Assembly (NCBI GenBank): GCA_010092845.1
Contig: JAADYW010000125.1
Coordinates: forward strand, 1-54,498
Origin: Chloroflexota bacterium
GTDB lineage: Bacteria > Chloroflexota > Anaerolineae > Aggregatilineales > J027
DNA: 54,498 bases
Reading direction: 5' to 3'
Shown in pieces: positions 1-7,848 of the stretch; position 1 is the stretch's first letter; each line of letters begins with the position of its first letter. The position numbers were made by a program, and so were the translations under genes. Below the pieces are notes generated by a model. It was not told the origin of the DNA and ran no database searches. It saw only the letters and a list, made by a program, of their open reading frames with translations.

Positions 1-778
1 CAATCAGCCCGGTGGTAACCTGGGAGCCGTTGCCCCCTCCCACCTCCGGAATCTCAATGCGGATGAATTCCAGGAGGAACCGCACTAACCCGTAACCAGC
101 CAGATACATCAGCAAGAAATCACCATGCTGGAAAAGCTGGCGACGGCGCGTCCACAAAAACAGGAGCAACCCACACAACGCCAACGATAGCAACGACTCA
201 TAGAGGAAAAGCGGGTGAAAATAGGATTCATCGGCGTACTCGGGCAGTGGGTTATCGATCTTGATCGCCCAGGGAAGATCCGTTGGCAGTCCATAGAGCT
301 CCTGGTTGATGAAATTGCCCCAGCGGCCAATGGCCTGGCCAATCGGCAGAGCAATCGCGACCCGATCCGCCCATTGGAGGCGATTGAGCTTGTGATGACG
401 GGCGTAGAGCAGAATCGCAATCAAGCCCCCAAGGATTGCACCGAAAATGGATAGACCGCCACTCCAGATCGCCAGGGGGCCATTCTCCAGGTCAGTGAGG
501 TAGTCCAGGCTCCAGGATTGCTGTTCCGCCGCATCGCCGGCTGGAAAGAGCACCGACCACAGCCGCGCGCCGATCACCCCGGCAATCACCACCCAGATCA
601 CGCCATTCCAGACGATCTCCGTGTCCTCATCATCTTTGTGAGCGAGCCAGGCCACCAGGACCGTCGCCACCACGATTCCCAGGACGATGATCACTCCATA
701 CCAGTGTATCGCCGGGCTGATCTCGAGGCCGAAAACCTCGAATGTTCCAAATTCAAGACTACGTCGCGTCAGTTCCAC
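1..778 (-). CDS. lgt: Prolipoprotein diacylglyceryl transferase (C-terminus beyond window)
   Basis: Membrane enzyme that moves a diacylglyceryl group from phosphatidylglycerol to the lipobox cysteine of prolipoproteins, the first step of lipoprotein maturation. About 259 codons are inside the window and the gene runs off the left edge, so it is missing from the ORF track. Reverse translation gives the Lgt signature GRWGNFINQELYG, a hydrophobic N-terminus with AIHWYGVIIVLGI, the SGGLSIFGAILGG segment, and a late LAGYGLVRFLLEFIR helix, all in family order. I chose the GTG start because GAGGAG lies a few bases upstream. It is divergent from the enoyl-CoA hydratase gene. At least one lipobox protein in this window (2741-3547) would be a substrate. 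Identity is secure; the exact start is likely. Confidence 0.93.
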   Translation of the reverse strand, partial: MELTRRSLEFGTFEVFGLEISPAIHWYGVIIVLGIVVATVLVAWLAHKDDEDTEIVWNGVIWVVIAGVIGARLWSVLFPAGDAAEQQSWSLDYLTDLENGPLAIWSGGLSIFGAILGGLIAILLYARHHKLNRLQWADRVAIALPIGQAIGRWGNFINQELYGLPTDLPWAIKIDNPLPEYADESYFHPLFLYESLLSLALCGLLLFLWTRRRQLFQHGDFLLMYLAGYGLVRFLLEFIRIEIPEVGGGNGSQVTTGLI

Positions 779-820
779 ACCAAAGCTCCTCAACAGGCAA
801 TTCGCCAATGCCGCCTGCAC

Positions 821-848
821 AGTGTAGCGAGTTTTGGGTTCAGCGCAA
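821..848 (-). promoter_or_regulatory. Putative promoter of lgt
   Basis: On the minus strand TTGCGC and TACACT are separated by 16 bases, about 40 bases upstream of the lgt GTG. Sigma-70-like by eye only. Confidence 0.35.
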
Positions 849-914
849 GACTTGAATTTGCAATTTCACCGGGCTGACGGCACAATCGCCGCAAACCCGT
901 CCCAGGAGGAAATG

Positions 915-1697
915 ATGCTCACCGTAACACGCCACGACAATTACTTCGAAATCACCCTGAACCGCCCCGAAAAGCGCAATGCCATCACCCTGGAGATGAT
1001 CCGCCAGCTCAGCGCAGCGGTTGCCGAAGCAGAGCGCGATAGCAGTACGCGTTTGATTGTCATCCGTGGCGAGGGCAAGGCCTTTTCCTCAGGCTTAGAT
1101 CTACAAGCAATCTGGAACGTGGCGGAGGAATTTGGTCCCAAATGGCAACAGAATCCGCACGCCCTAACCCGTGAGTGGCAAAGCGGACTGAATCGCCTGG
1201 CCCACTCGTCAATCCCATCGCTAGCGCTGATCCATGGTTACTGTCTGGGGCTGGGGCTGGAGATCGCGCTAGCCTGTGATTTCCGGTATGCAACTGAAGA
1301 CGCGGTACTGAGCCTAGAAGAAACACGCCTCGGCCTGATACCTGATGTCGGCGGGACAACCCGGCTGGTCAAAGCCATAGGCATTCCCCGGGCCAAGGAG
1401 TTAATCCTGACAGCGCGCCGGATAGATGCAGAGACAGCCGAACGCTGGGGCCTCATCAACCGCATCGTTCCGAAGACGGCATTTGATGATGCCGCGACAC
1501 AACTTACGGAGTCAATCTCAGCGTGCGCGCCGCTAGCGGTTGCCGCGGCAAAACGTGTCATCAATGGGATTGCAGACGAAGCAAGTGGCTTGCTACTGGA
1601 GCAAACAGAGCAAGCCCCGCTATTCCGTACCGCCGACCTGCAAGAGGGGATACAGGCCACACTGGAAAAGCGCCCTCCTGAGTGGAAATCACAGTAG
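915..1697 (+). CDS. Enoyl-CoA hydratase/isomerase (crotonase) family protein
   Basis: Cytoplasmic crotonase-fold enzyme, probably hydrating or isomerising an acyl-CoA double bond. The track start at 834 has no ribosome site, whereas AGGAGG sits just before tandem ATGs at 912 and 915; the second has the better 5-base spacing and gives 260 aa, the normal family length. Visible motifs are NRPEKRNAIT near the N-terminus, the oxyanion-hole region FSSGLDL, and GLGLEIALACDFRYA followed by EETRLGLIPDVGGT. Both positions that carry the catalytic glutamates of hydratases (LEIA and LEETRLG) are acidic, so hydratase activity is plausible. No other beta-oxidation gene is adjacent, so the substrate cannot be inferred. 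It is divergent from lgt. Confidence 0.85.
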   Translation: MLTVTRHDNYFEITLNRPEKRNAITLEMIRQLSAAVAEAERDSSTRLIVIRGEGKAFSSGLDLQAIWNVAEEFGPKWQQNPHALTREWQSGLNRLAHSSIPSLALIHGYCLGLGLEIALACDFRYATEDAVLSLEETRLGLIPDVGGTTRLVKAIGIPRAKELILTARRIDAETAERWGLINRIVPKTAFDDAATQLTESISACAPLAVAAAKRVINGIADEASGLLLEQTEQAPLFRTADLQEGIQATLEKRPPEWKSQ

Positions 1698-1706
1698 TGT
1701 CACGGT

Positions 1707-2012
1707 CTAGAGTTGCAGGTGCGGTCGGCCACGAATGACTTTCTGGTTAAAGTTGGTAACATACTCGAGCAGATTCTCTTTGAGCTTCTGCCACTCTTCG
1801 GTCGCCAGCACATCGCGCATTTTCTGCAGGTCGTCGGCGATCGCCTCAACGACAATCTGCGGGTTATTGTCGCGTCCATACAGCGTAAACCAGGCCTCAA
1901 TTGGTTTGACGCCTAACGCGGTAAGGCGCGGCGCAAACTCCCGGATCATAAACTCAAAGTGCTCCTGATCCCGATCCGGCAGAATATCCCAACTCAGTAA
2001 TAATTTGACCAT
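1707..2012 (-). CDS. Conserved hypothetical protein, 101 aa
   Basis: Small soluble protein with no signal peptide or membrane segment. It starts MVKLLLSWDILPDRDQEHFEF and has alternating hydrophobic strands and helices that could form a ferredoxin-like alpha-beta fold; that is inference. I do not recognise the family. Its ribosome site AAGGA lies inside the last codons of the upstream metallo-beta-lactamase-fold gene and the two ORFs are 7 bases apart, so they are almost certainly co-transcribed. It ends convergently, 9 bases from the end of the enoyl-CoA hydratase gene. Confidence 0.7.
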   Translation of the reverse strand: MVKLLLSWDILPDRDQEHFEFMIREFAPRLTALGVKPIEAWFTLYGRDNNPQIVVEAIADDLQKMRDVLATEEWQKLKENLLEYVTNFNQKVIRGRPHLQL

Positions 2013-2019
2013 TGCTATA

Positions 2020-2658
2020 TTATTCCTTCACGCTCAGCACCACAACCTGCGTCTGCTCAGTTAGGTTGCTGGTAGTGACGCGAAACGAGTCCGCTTCAAC
2101 AGGTGCACTGACGCCCATCTCTTTGAGGAAACGGTCCACTGGCTCCAATTCAAGCGTTGTCATGGGTGTCTGGTAATGCATGGGGATAACGATGCTTGGC
2201 TCCAGCAGGCTAATCACCTCGGCAGCCTGGTTCGCGAACAACGCTTCGCCACCGCCAACCGGCACCAGAGCAACATCGATATTCCCCAGTGCATCAACTG
2301 CCGATTGGCTGGGAATGTAGTTCAAATCACCCAAATGCGCCACTGTGACGCCGTTGAATTCCATAACGTAGATGACATTTCGTATTGGGTTCTCAGCTTC
2401 GGCATCATGCATTGCTGCACCCACGATAAACACGCCGCCAATCTCGTATTCCCCCGGCCCAGTCAGCGCATAGCTGTAGTTGGGCGTTGCGGCCAGGTAG
2501 TTATGCCCCGGTGTATCATGGCTAATCGTGACGACATCCGTCTTCAGCCGCAAGGGCCGGTAACCAATGACCCCAGCGTCATAGGGATCGGTCACCACTG
2601 TTGCCAGATTACGCTCAGTTAGCCGGAAGCAACTATGTCCGTACCAGATAATATCCAT
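2020..2658 (-). CDS. Metallo-beta-lactamase-fold hydrolase, UlaG/UPF0173-like, with altered metal motif
   Basis: 212-residue cytoplasmic protein of the metal-dependent hydrolase group related to UlaG lactonases. It shows the N-terminal WYGHSCFRL strand, a central VVTISHDTPGHNYL loop, HLGDLNY and the late IPMHYQTP metal-ligand loop. The usual H-x-H-x-x-H metal cluster reads H47-D-T49-P-G-H52, so one expected histidine is threonine. The other ligands (H8, the D of HLGD, the H of MHY) remain. It may bind one metal or have lost catalysis. It is first in a two-gene operon with the 101-aa protein and has its own promoter just upstream. Confidence 0.8.
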   Translation of the reverse strand: MDIIWYGHSCFRLTERNLATVVTDPYDAGVIGYRPLRLKTDVVTISHDTPGHNYLAATPNYSYALTGPGEYEIGGVFIVGAAMHDAEAENPIRNVIYVMEFNGVTVAHLGDLNYIPSQSAVDALGNIDVALVPVGGGEALFANQAAEVISLLEPSIVIPMHYQTPMTTLELEPVDRFLKEMGVSAPVEADSFRVTTSNLTEQTQVVVLSVKE

Positions 2659-2703
2659 ACAGGGTTTAGTTAACCGTTCTTAAACTTAGCGGTAGATGTT
2701 GAC

Positions 2704-2731
2704 ATTATAGCGAATGCATGGTGCGATGCAA
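2704..2731 (-). promoter_or_regulatory. Putative promoter of the MBL-fold operon
   Basis: Minus-strand TTGCAT, 16-base spacer, TATAAT. The -10 matches consensus perfectly and lies about 45 bases before the ATG at 2658. Confidence 0.55.
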
Positions 2732-2740
2732 GCAAGAACC

Positions 2741-3547
2741 TCATGGCTGCACAATATCGACATCACGTTCTGAACACCCGCCCTCGGCCTGAACAAAATC
2801 AGGATAACTATTCACCCAACCACTACGGCCATTGGGCAGATTCACCTGGAACCACGTCTGGCCCGTCGTATCAGCGTTACGGCCGGTGACTTCCAGGCGT
2901 TCACCCTCGTCCAGCGTCATGATCTGGCCGAAACCAGTACCCGGGCCGGTCCGCGCGCGGAGTGTCGTCACGGTAGTAACATAACACGGACCCAGTGCCT
3001 CAGGCGGTTCGCCCTCACCATCGGTGGGCAAAGCACCTTCTTCGACCACCTGGACATTGACAGCTGTCGGGGGACTGGCGATAGTCTCGTGAAAGGCAAT
3101 CACCTCGAGTGTATAGCTACCCGTCTCATCGGGCGTCCAGGAAAGCTCAGCCTGGGCAATGCCCTCACCGGCAAAGGTAACTTCATCAGCGGAGAAAGTC
3201 GTCTGGCGCGTCATCACCCGCAATGTAATGCGGGTAACGCTCTCCTCGTGTTGCGCGGAGACATTGAGAGTAACCGGCTGATTCACCTCGACCTGTTCGC
3301 CAGGCACAATATCGAGAATCTCCACCAACGGGGGCAGCACCTGATCCGTGTTACCCGCGCCCGAGCCGCTCTGGACTGTCGCGGCGCGCAGCGTTGCGAT
3401 ATTGGGGGTGGCCGTTGGCTCCTCTTCTTCCTCGCCGTCGCGTGTCAGGCTACATGCCAGGGTAGCCAGCAATAGCATCAGCACCACCAGTAACAGATTC
3501 CGAGCCATATACTGCGCGTGTCGAGTTGGTTGAGCGTAATTCATCAC
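2741..3547 (-). CDS. Lipoprotein with Ig-like and SH3b domains
   Basis: Predicted surface lipoprotein of 268 aa. The N-terminus has a hydrophobic stretch ending in the lipobox LLATLAC (Cys about residue 32), followed by an acidic Glu-rich and TATPN linker. Residues about 70-165 form a beta-rich Ig-like domain (PPLVEILDIVPGEQVEVNQP onwards). Residues about 185-255 form a bacterial SH3 domain (TLRARTGPGTGFGQIMTLDEG ... GWVNSYP) bracketed by cysteines. A GGAG sits upstream of the ATG pair at 3547/3544; an internal ATG at 3508 would also leave a full signal peptide but has no ribosome site. Role is probably envelope binding or sensing; no enzymatic domain is visible. The SH3b plus Ig arrangement resembles the sensor part of the anti-sigma protein at 38121. 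Confidence 0.78.
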   Translation of the reverse strand: MMNYAQPTRHAQYMARNLLLVVLMLLLATLACSLTRDGEEEEEPTATPNIATLRAATVQSGSGAGNTDQVLPPLVEILDIVPGEQVEVNQPVTLNVSAQHEESVTRITLRVMTRQTTFSADEVTFAGEGIAQAELSWTPDETGSYTLEVIAFHETIASPPTAVNVQVVEEGALPTDGEGEPPEALGPCYVTTVTTLRARTGPGTGFGQIMTLDEGERLEVTGRNADTTGQTWFQVNLPNGRSGWVNSYPDFVQAEGGCSERDVDIVQP

Positions 3548-3615
3548 CTGATCTCCAGCACCGTCGTGTTCTATTGGTGGAGTTTACTGGTCTTCGCCTG
3601 TAGAGGCAACTAACT

Positions 3616-4620
3616 TCACTCCTCCAGCCAAACGGATGGCAGATTCTGCTCAACCTCAATATCCTTGAAACGAGGGGTCTTGCGCGCACCATGTGACTGA
3701 ACCCAGGGCCACATCTTGCGAAGACCTTCGGCCAGGGGCGTTTCATCATCAAGCGCGAGCTCAAAAACGCGCCGGACCTTGTCATGAACCGCATAGGCAT
3801 GCACGACTTCGTGGCGTGCCGACAAATAACGCACCGTTGGTGTGACCCCCATAACGCGCCCAACCTCCTCCACAAGCTGGTTCACCGTGACCGGGGTATC
3901 TGCGCCGAGATTGAAAATCTCATTTCTCGCGCCCGGTGTTGTCGGCGCCTGGGCGATGACGGGACTGATATCCTTGACATAAGTGAAGCCGCGCGACTGC
4001 TCGCCATCGCCAAAGACAGTTACCGGCTTTTCTTGCATGATCTGGTTCATGAAGATACCGATCACATTTCGGTACCGATCAGCAACGTTCTGGCGCTCGC
4101 CATAGACGTTGTGCGGACGGAAGATGGTATACGGCAGACCAAACATCTCATAGGCCAGTTTCAAGTCCTGTTCGACGGCATATTTCGCGATGCCATACGG
4201 ATCCTCTGGCTGCGGCGTCATATCCTCGGTCATCGGTGGGGGTGCACTGCCATAGACTGCAATTGAGGAGGTGAAGACAAAATGCTCGACTCCATAGTTC
4301 ACTGATGCGTTCACCAGGTTCACAGTGCCGATCAGATTATTGGTGTAGTTGAAGCGGCGAATAAAATGGCTGAGTCCCTCTGCCGCGTAGGCTGCAAGAT
4401 GATAGACATAACGTGGCTGTTCATTCGCAAATAGCTGGTTGAGCAGGGCATGATCTGTAATACTGCCTTCCACCAACATCGCAGCCGGATTGACATTATC
4501 ACGATAGCCGCCACTAAGGTCATCGAGTGCAATCACTCGATGTCCCGCTGCCACAAGCTCATCGACCACATGCGAGCCCATGAACCCAGCAGCGCCTGTT
4601 ACCAAAACCGTATCTGTCAT
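3616..4620 (-). CDS. NAD-dependent epimerase/dehydratase (UDP-glucose 4-epimerase-like)
   Basis: 334-aa extended short-chain dehydrogenase/reductase acting on nucleotide sugars. The N-terminal Rossmann motif is GAAGFMGS (GxxGxxG). The catalytic YxxxK appears as YGIAK about residue 142, with the upstream serine in FTSSIAVYG. FRPHNVYGERQNVADRYRNV is typical of UDP-glucose epimerases and related dehydratases, as is the late FGDGEQSRGFTYVKD. Product specificity (galactose, galacturonate or a deoxysugar) cannot be fixed from motifs. It is monocistronic, downstream of trmI, with its own promoter carrying a dyad in the spacer. Likely feeds cell-surface polysaccharide synthesis. Confidence 0.88.
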   Translation of the reverse strand: MTDTVLVTGAAGFMGSHVVDELVAAGHRVIALDDLSGGYRDNVNPAAMLVEGSITDHALLNQLFANEQPRYVYHLAAYAAEGLSHFIRRFNYTNNLIGTVNLVNASVNYGVEHFVFTSSIAVYGSAPPPMTEDMTPQPEDPYGIAKYAVEQDLKLAYEMFGLPYTIFRPHNVYGERQNVADRYRNVIGIFMNQIMQEKPVTVFGDGEQSRGFTYVKDISPVIAQAPTTPGARNEIFNLGADTPVTVNQLVEEVGRVMGVTPTVRYLSARHEVVHAYAVHDKVRRVFELALDDETPLAEGLRKMWPWVQSHGARKTPRFKDIEVEQNLPSVWLEE

Positions 4621-4658
4621 AGCCTCATTACCGTCAATTGGACCGAATATCGCCGGCT

Positions 4659-4687
4659 AGAATACCCTGTCCCAGGGTGTGAGGCAA
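4659..4687 (-). promoter_or_regulatory. Putative promoter of the epimerase gene with a dyad in its spacer
   Basis: Minus-strand TTGCCT, 17-base spacer, TATTCT. The spacer region contains the perfect inverted repeat ACCCTG-TCC-CAGGGT (4664-4678), which could be an operator bound between the -35 and -10. Confidence 0.5.
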
Positions 4688-4722
4688 GGGTAGCTCGATT
4701 CCATCTAGCGGATCGTGAGTGG

Positions 4723-5568
4723 CTATTCGACATGGGGACGCTCATCGGTAGCGACATCGTGCGCACTTGGGAAGTAGCGCACCTCTCGATAGACAGCGCG
4801 CGCAAATACCAGCAACCCTGTGTGCCCGATCATATCGTCATCAGGGCGCACACGGGCTGGGATCGTCTTCCAGGGGCGTTGGATTAGCTCCTCGACCTGC
4901 AACATAAACCAGGCCCCATGATAGAGCCGCTCTAACAAGGTGATGACCTGATTGACTGTGGGCACGATAGCACCCAGAAAGCCGCCGCCGGCCAACGCTT
5001 GCCAGGCGTGTTCCAGATAGTCTTCGGGATTCGGCACATCCAGAAAAAGCGCATCTACCCCGGTCTGGTTGAAGCCCAAGCCGATATCTTGCTCAATGAA
5101 GCTCACGCGATGCGCTACATCGAGACGGTTCACATTGTCCCGCGCCTGCTGCAGCATCTTCGCGCGCCGATCATAGCTGTAGACATGGCCTGTTTCGCCC
5201 ACCAGAAGGGCCATCAAACAGGTGAGCGCCCCGCTGCCAGAACCAGCTTCGACGACCCGCATGCCCTCTCTCAGGCCCAACTTGAGCGCGATATACCCCA
5301 AATCCTTGGGATAGATAATCTGGGTCGCCCGGTCAATATTTTGCAGGATGTCATCCAGATTGGGCCGCAACACAAACATGGTGTGCCCCAAGTGCGTCCG
5401 GAACTGCTCACCATAGCGAATCCCAACCAGGAGATCGAAATCGACCTCACCGTAGTGCGTCTGTAATTTGCGGGCCGGGCGAACGGTACGGATGAAGATC
5501 TTGCGGTCCTTGCTCACGATGATGACGGTATCACCATATGCCACAGTTGGTGCTTGAGATAATGTCAC
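4723..5568 (-). CDS. trmI: tRNA (adenine-58-N1)-methyltransferase, TrmI type
   Basis: SAM-dependent class I methyltransferase that forms m1A58 in the T-loop of tRNAs. An N-terminal beta-barrel region (VAYGDTVIIVSKDRKIFIRT) is followed by IIYPKDLGYIALKLGLREG and the SAM-binding EAGSGSGALT motif, then FIEQDIGLGF and LFLDVPNPEDYLEHA, matching actinobacterial and Thermus TrmI. The track ORF to 5775 is too long: its first 26 residues are the antisense of tRNA-Gly. I use GTG at 5568, preceded by AAGG at 8-base spacing and giving 281 aa, the usual length. A TATAAT box at 5611-5616 lies upstream of this start and downstream of the longer ones, which supports the choice. Confidence 0.9.
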   Translation of the reverse strand: MTLSQAPTVAYGDTVIIVSKDRKIFIRTVRPARKLQTHYGEVDFDLLVGIRYGEQFRTHLGHTMFVLRPNLDDILQNIDRATQIIYPKDLGYIALKLGLREGMRVVEAGSGSGALTCLMALLVGETGHVYSYDRRAKMLQQARDNVNRLDVAHRVSFIEQDIGLGFNQTGVDALFLDVPNPEDYLEHAWQALAGGGFLGAIVPTVNQVITLLERLYHGAWFMLQVEELIQRPWKTIPARVRPDDDMIGHTGLLVFARAVYREVRYFPSAHDVATDERPHVE

Positions 5569-5610
5569 GTGCTCGACCTTAGCAATTCCAGGATCAGACC
5601 AAACCAGACG

Positions 5611-5638
5611 ATTATAGCGAGCCTGACAGAATTTTGAA
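5611..5638 (-). promoter_or_regulatory. Putative promoter of trmI
   Basis: Minus-strand TTCAAA, 16-base spacer, TATAAT (perfect -10), placing the transcript start about 36 bases before the GTG at 5568. Confidence 0.5.
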
Positions 5639-5656
5639 GATACCATCGAATCATAC

Positions 5657-5685
5657 TTGACGGCGCGCACGGACTTCAGTAAACT
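5657..5685 (+). promoter_or_regulatory. Promoter of tRNA-Gly
   Basis: TTGACG, 17-base spacer, TAAACT. The predicted start is about 6 bases before the mature tRNA 5' end. It is back to back with the trmI promoter. Confidence 0.6.
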
Positions 5686-5697
5686 TTTATTCAAGTT

Positions 5698-5768
5698 GCG
5701 GGCATGGTGTAGCGGTAACACAGCAGCTTCCCAAGCTGTTAACACGGGTTCGATTCCCGTTGCCCGCT
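5698..5768 (+). tRNA. tRNA-Gly (anticodon CCC)
   Basis: Complete cloverleaf. Acceptor stem GCGGGCA pairs with TGCCCGC; the D stem is GTGT/ACAC; the anticodon stem GCAGC/GCTGT holds the loop TTCCCAA; the T stem ACGGG/CCCGT holds TTCGATT. The discriminator is T and no CCA is encoded. Anticodon CCC reads GGG. It is a single gene with its own promoter and a strong terminator directly after it. Confidence 0.97.
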
Positions 5769-5777
5769 CAGCCAAAT

Positions 5778-5807
5778 CACCAGCGTTATCATGCGCTGGT
5801 GTTTTTT
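5778..5807 (+). terminator. Rho-independent terminator after tRNA-Gly
   Basis: Perfect 8-bp stem CACCAGCG/CGCTGGTG with an 8-base loop, followed by TTTTTTGTTGTTTT. Confidence 0.92.
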
Positions 5808-5884
5808 GTTGTTTTGCAGGTCTTGGGGGAAAATACTCATTTGCTTAAGACGGATGCAAGGAACGACTAGGGAGGCGGTCTCGG

Positions 5885-7804
5885 ATGGCCGCAACATTGA
5901 CCTTTCTGGCAGGTTTCATCGTTATCGCGCTGGCGGCAAGGCAAATTGGTCAGTATTTCTCTGAAGTCCGCCTACCACTGGTAACGGGCTACCTGGTAAC
6001 GGGCATAATCGTTGGCCCGTTTGTACTCAATCTGATTACCAGCGAAGCAACTGAGAATCTGGAATTTGTCAATGAAGTCGCGCTGGGCCTGATCGCCTTT
6101 TCCGCCGGCAATGAACTCTACCTCAAGGAGATCCGCAGTCGGCTGCATAGCATCTTTTGGGTCACGACTGGTCTCGTCATCGCAATCTACACCATCGGCA
6201 CGATTGGCGTACTATTGCTGGCCGAGGCTATTCCGTTCATGCAGGATATGCCAACCGCCAGCCGGATTGCCATCGCCATCCTGGCCGGAACCATCCTCAT
6301 CGCACGCTCCCCCTCCTCCGCCATTGCCGTTATCAATGAGCTGCGCGCCAAAGGCCCATATACCAAAATGGTCCTTGGCGTCACCGTAGTTATGGATGTC
6401 GTCGTTATTGTCTTTTTTGCCATAAATGCTTCCATGGCCGATGTCCTTCTCATTGGTGGCGGCTTCGATTTCTCCTTCGCATTCATTCTGGCTTCTGAGC
6501 TTATACTGGCTTTTCTGTTGGGCTACGGCCTCGGCAGGCTGTTGGCGGTTATTCTCTCAACACACGTGCATGGGCATCTCAAGATCCTACTGGTCCTTTT
6601 TGGTGGCTATGCAATGTTTGTGATATCTGACCGGGTACGCACCTTTACACATGATGAGTTCGCGGCTGAAATCCTGATCGAGCCACTATTAATCTGCTTG
6701 ATCGCAAGCTTTGTCGTCACCAATTACACCCCCTACCGCAATGACTTTGCCGATACGTTGCATGTCGTTGAGCCAATGATCTTCATCGCCTTTTTCACCC
6801 TGACCGGCGCCGAGCTTGAGCTTGATGTGGTATTCTTGACGTGGCCGATCACATTGGCCTTATTTGGCATACGTCTGGCCGGCGTAGGGCTGGGCACAGT
6901 CCTCGGCGGAATGGTCGCCGGAGAGCCCTCAAACTACAGTCGGGTGATGTGGATGTCGTTTATCACCCAGGCAGGAGTTGGGCTGGGGTTGGCCAAAGAA
7001 GTCGCTGTCGAGTTTCCTGAATGGGGCAATGAATTCGCCACACTCATCATCTCGGTAATCGTCTTGAATGAGATTGTGGGGCCGCCCTTTTTCAAGGCGG
7101 CTATCCGGCGCGTTGGCGAGTCGCATGTTCCAGCAAGAGCTGAACCTGACACACAACGTGATGCTTTACTATTGGGTATCGAGGGCAAGACCCTTGCGCT
7201 AGCACGCCAGCTGATGCATCACAACTGGAAGGTCATCGTGGCAGACACTGATTCTGCACAGGTGAACCTGGTGACAGCCCCAGATATCGAGGCTCATCAC
7301 CTGCCAGACCTATCGGTTGAGTCGTTTGCGCGCGTGATTACCAATGCCACGGATGCATTGGTGGCGATGCTTCCGGACGATCCAGCCAATCGCCAGGCCT
7401 GCGAAATCGCGTACGAGCACTTTGGCATCAAGCGGCTTATTGTGCTGGTCAATGACCCATCATGCGCGGGCCAGTTTCTTGAACTGGGTGCCGCGGTGGT
7501 CGATCCGACATCAGCAATGGTAAATGTTCTGGACCGTTTCGTCCGGGTGCCGCAATCTGCAGCCTTATTCCTACGGCGCGAGGCAGAGTACGAAATGGTC
7601 CAGGTGACAATCAGTGACCGCGATATCATTGGGCTATCATTGCGTGACCTGCGCCTCCCTAACGATGTGCTCATGCTAAGTATTCATCGGGGCCGGCAGT
7701 CCATCATGCCACGTGGCTATACCACCCTCCAGCGCAATGATGAGGTAACATTGGTCGGCAGCCCTGAAAGCCTGGCGAGGGTAACCCGCCGGCTCGGTTA
7801 CTAG
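5885..7804 (+). CDS. CPA2-family cation/proton antiporter with C-terminal TrkA-like (RCK) domain
   Basis: 639-aa inner-membrane antiporter. Residues 1-400 form about a dozen hydrophobic helices with the repeat-like LVTGYLVTGIIVGP and the ion-site segment ARSPSSAIAVINELRAKGP followed by MDVVVIV. Residues about 425-545 look like a nucleotide-binding RCK domain (LLGIEGKTLALARQL, then VIVADTDSAQV), although the glycine motif is degenerate. Residues about 555-639 match a TrkA-C domain (VQVTISDRDIIGLSLRDLRLP). It exchanges K+ or Na+ for H+ under control of a bound nucleotide; ion choice cannot be read from sequence. AGGGAGG precedes the ATG. First gene of a three-gene operon with another antiporter and a UspA-DUF389 protein. 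Confidence 0.88.
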   Translation: MAATLTFLAGFIVIALAARQIGQYFSEVRLPLVTGYLVTGIIVGPFVLNLITSEATENLEFVNEVALGLIAFSAGNELYLKEIRSRLHSIFWVTTGLVIAIYTIGTIGVLLLAEAIPFMQDMPTASRIAIAILAGTILIARSPSSAIAVINELRAKGPYTKMVLGVTVVMDVVVIVFFAINASMADVLLIGGGFDFSFAFILASELILAFLLGYGLGRLLAVILSTHVHGHLKILLVLFGGYAMFVISDRVRTFTHDEFAAEILIEPLLICLIASFVVTNYTPYRNDFADTLHVVEPMIFIAFFTLTGAELELDVVFLTWPITLALFGIRLAGVGLGTVLGGMVAGEPSNYSRVMWMSFITQAGVGLGLAKEVAVEFPEWGNEFATLIISVIVLNEIVGPPFFKAAIRRVGESHVPARAEPDTQRDALLLGIEGKTLALARQLMHHNWKVIVADTDSAQVNLVTAPDIEAHHLPDLSVESFARVITNATDALVAMLPDDPANRQACEIAYEHFGIKRLIVLVNDPSCAGQFLELGAAVVDPTSAMVNVLDRFVRVPQSAALFLRREAEYEMVQVTISDRDIIGLSLRDLRLPNDVLMLSIHRGRQSIMPRGYTTLQRNDEVTLVGSPESLARVTRRLGY

Positions 7805-7848
7805 GCACCGGTACGGTACCCGAAAACCATCCATCAGGAGGTCGTTTT

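Noticed and set aside
5569-5775. N-terminal extension of the trmI ORF in the track (MAERATGIEPV...)
   Set aside because: This is the reverse complement of tRNA-Gly plus intergenic DNA and spans both promoters; a common annotation artefact.
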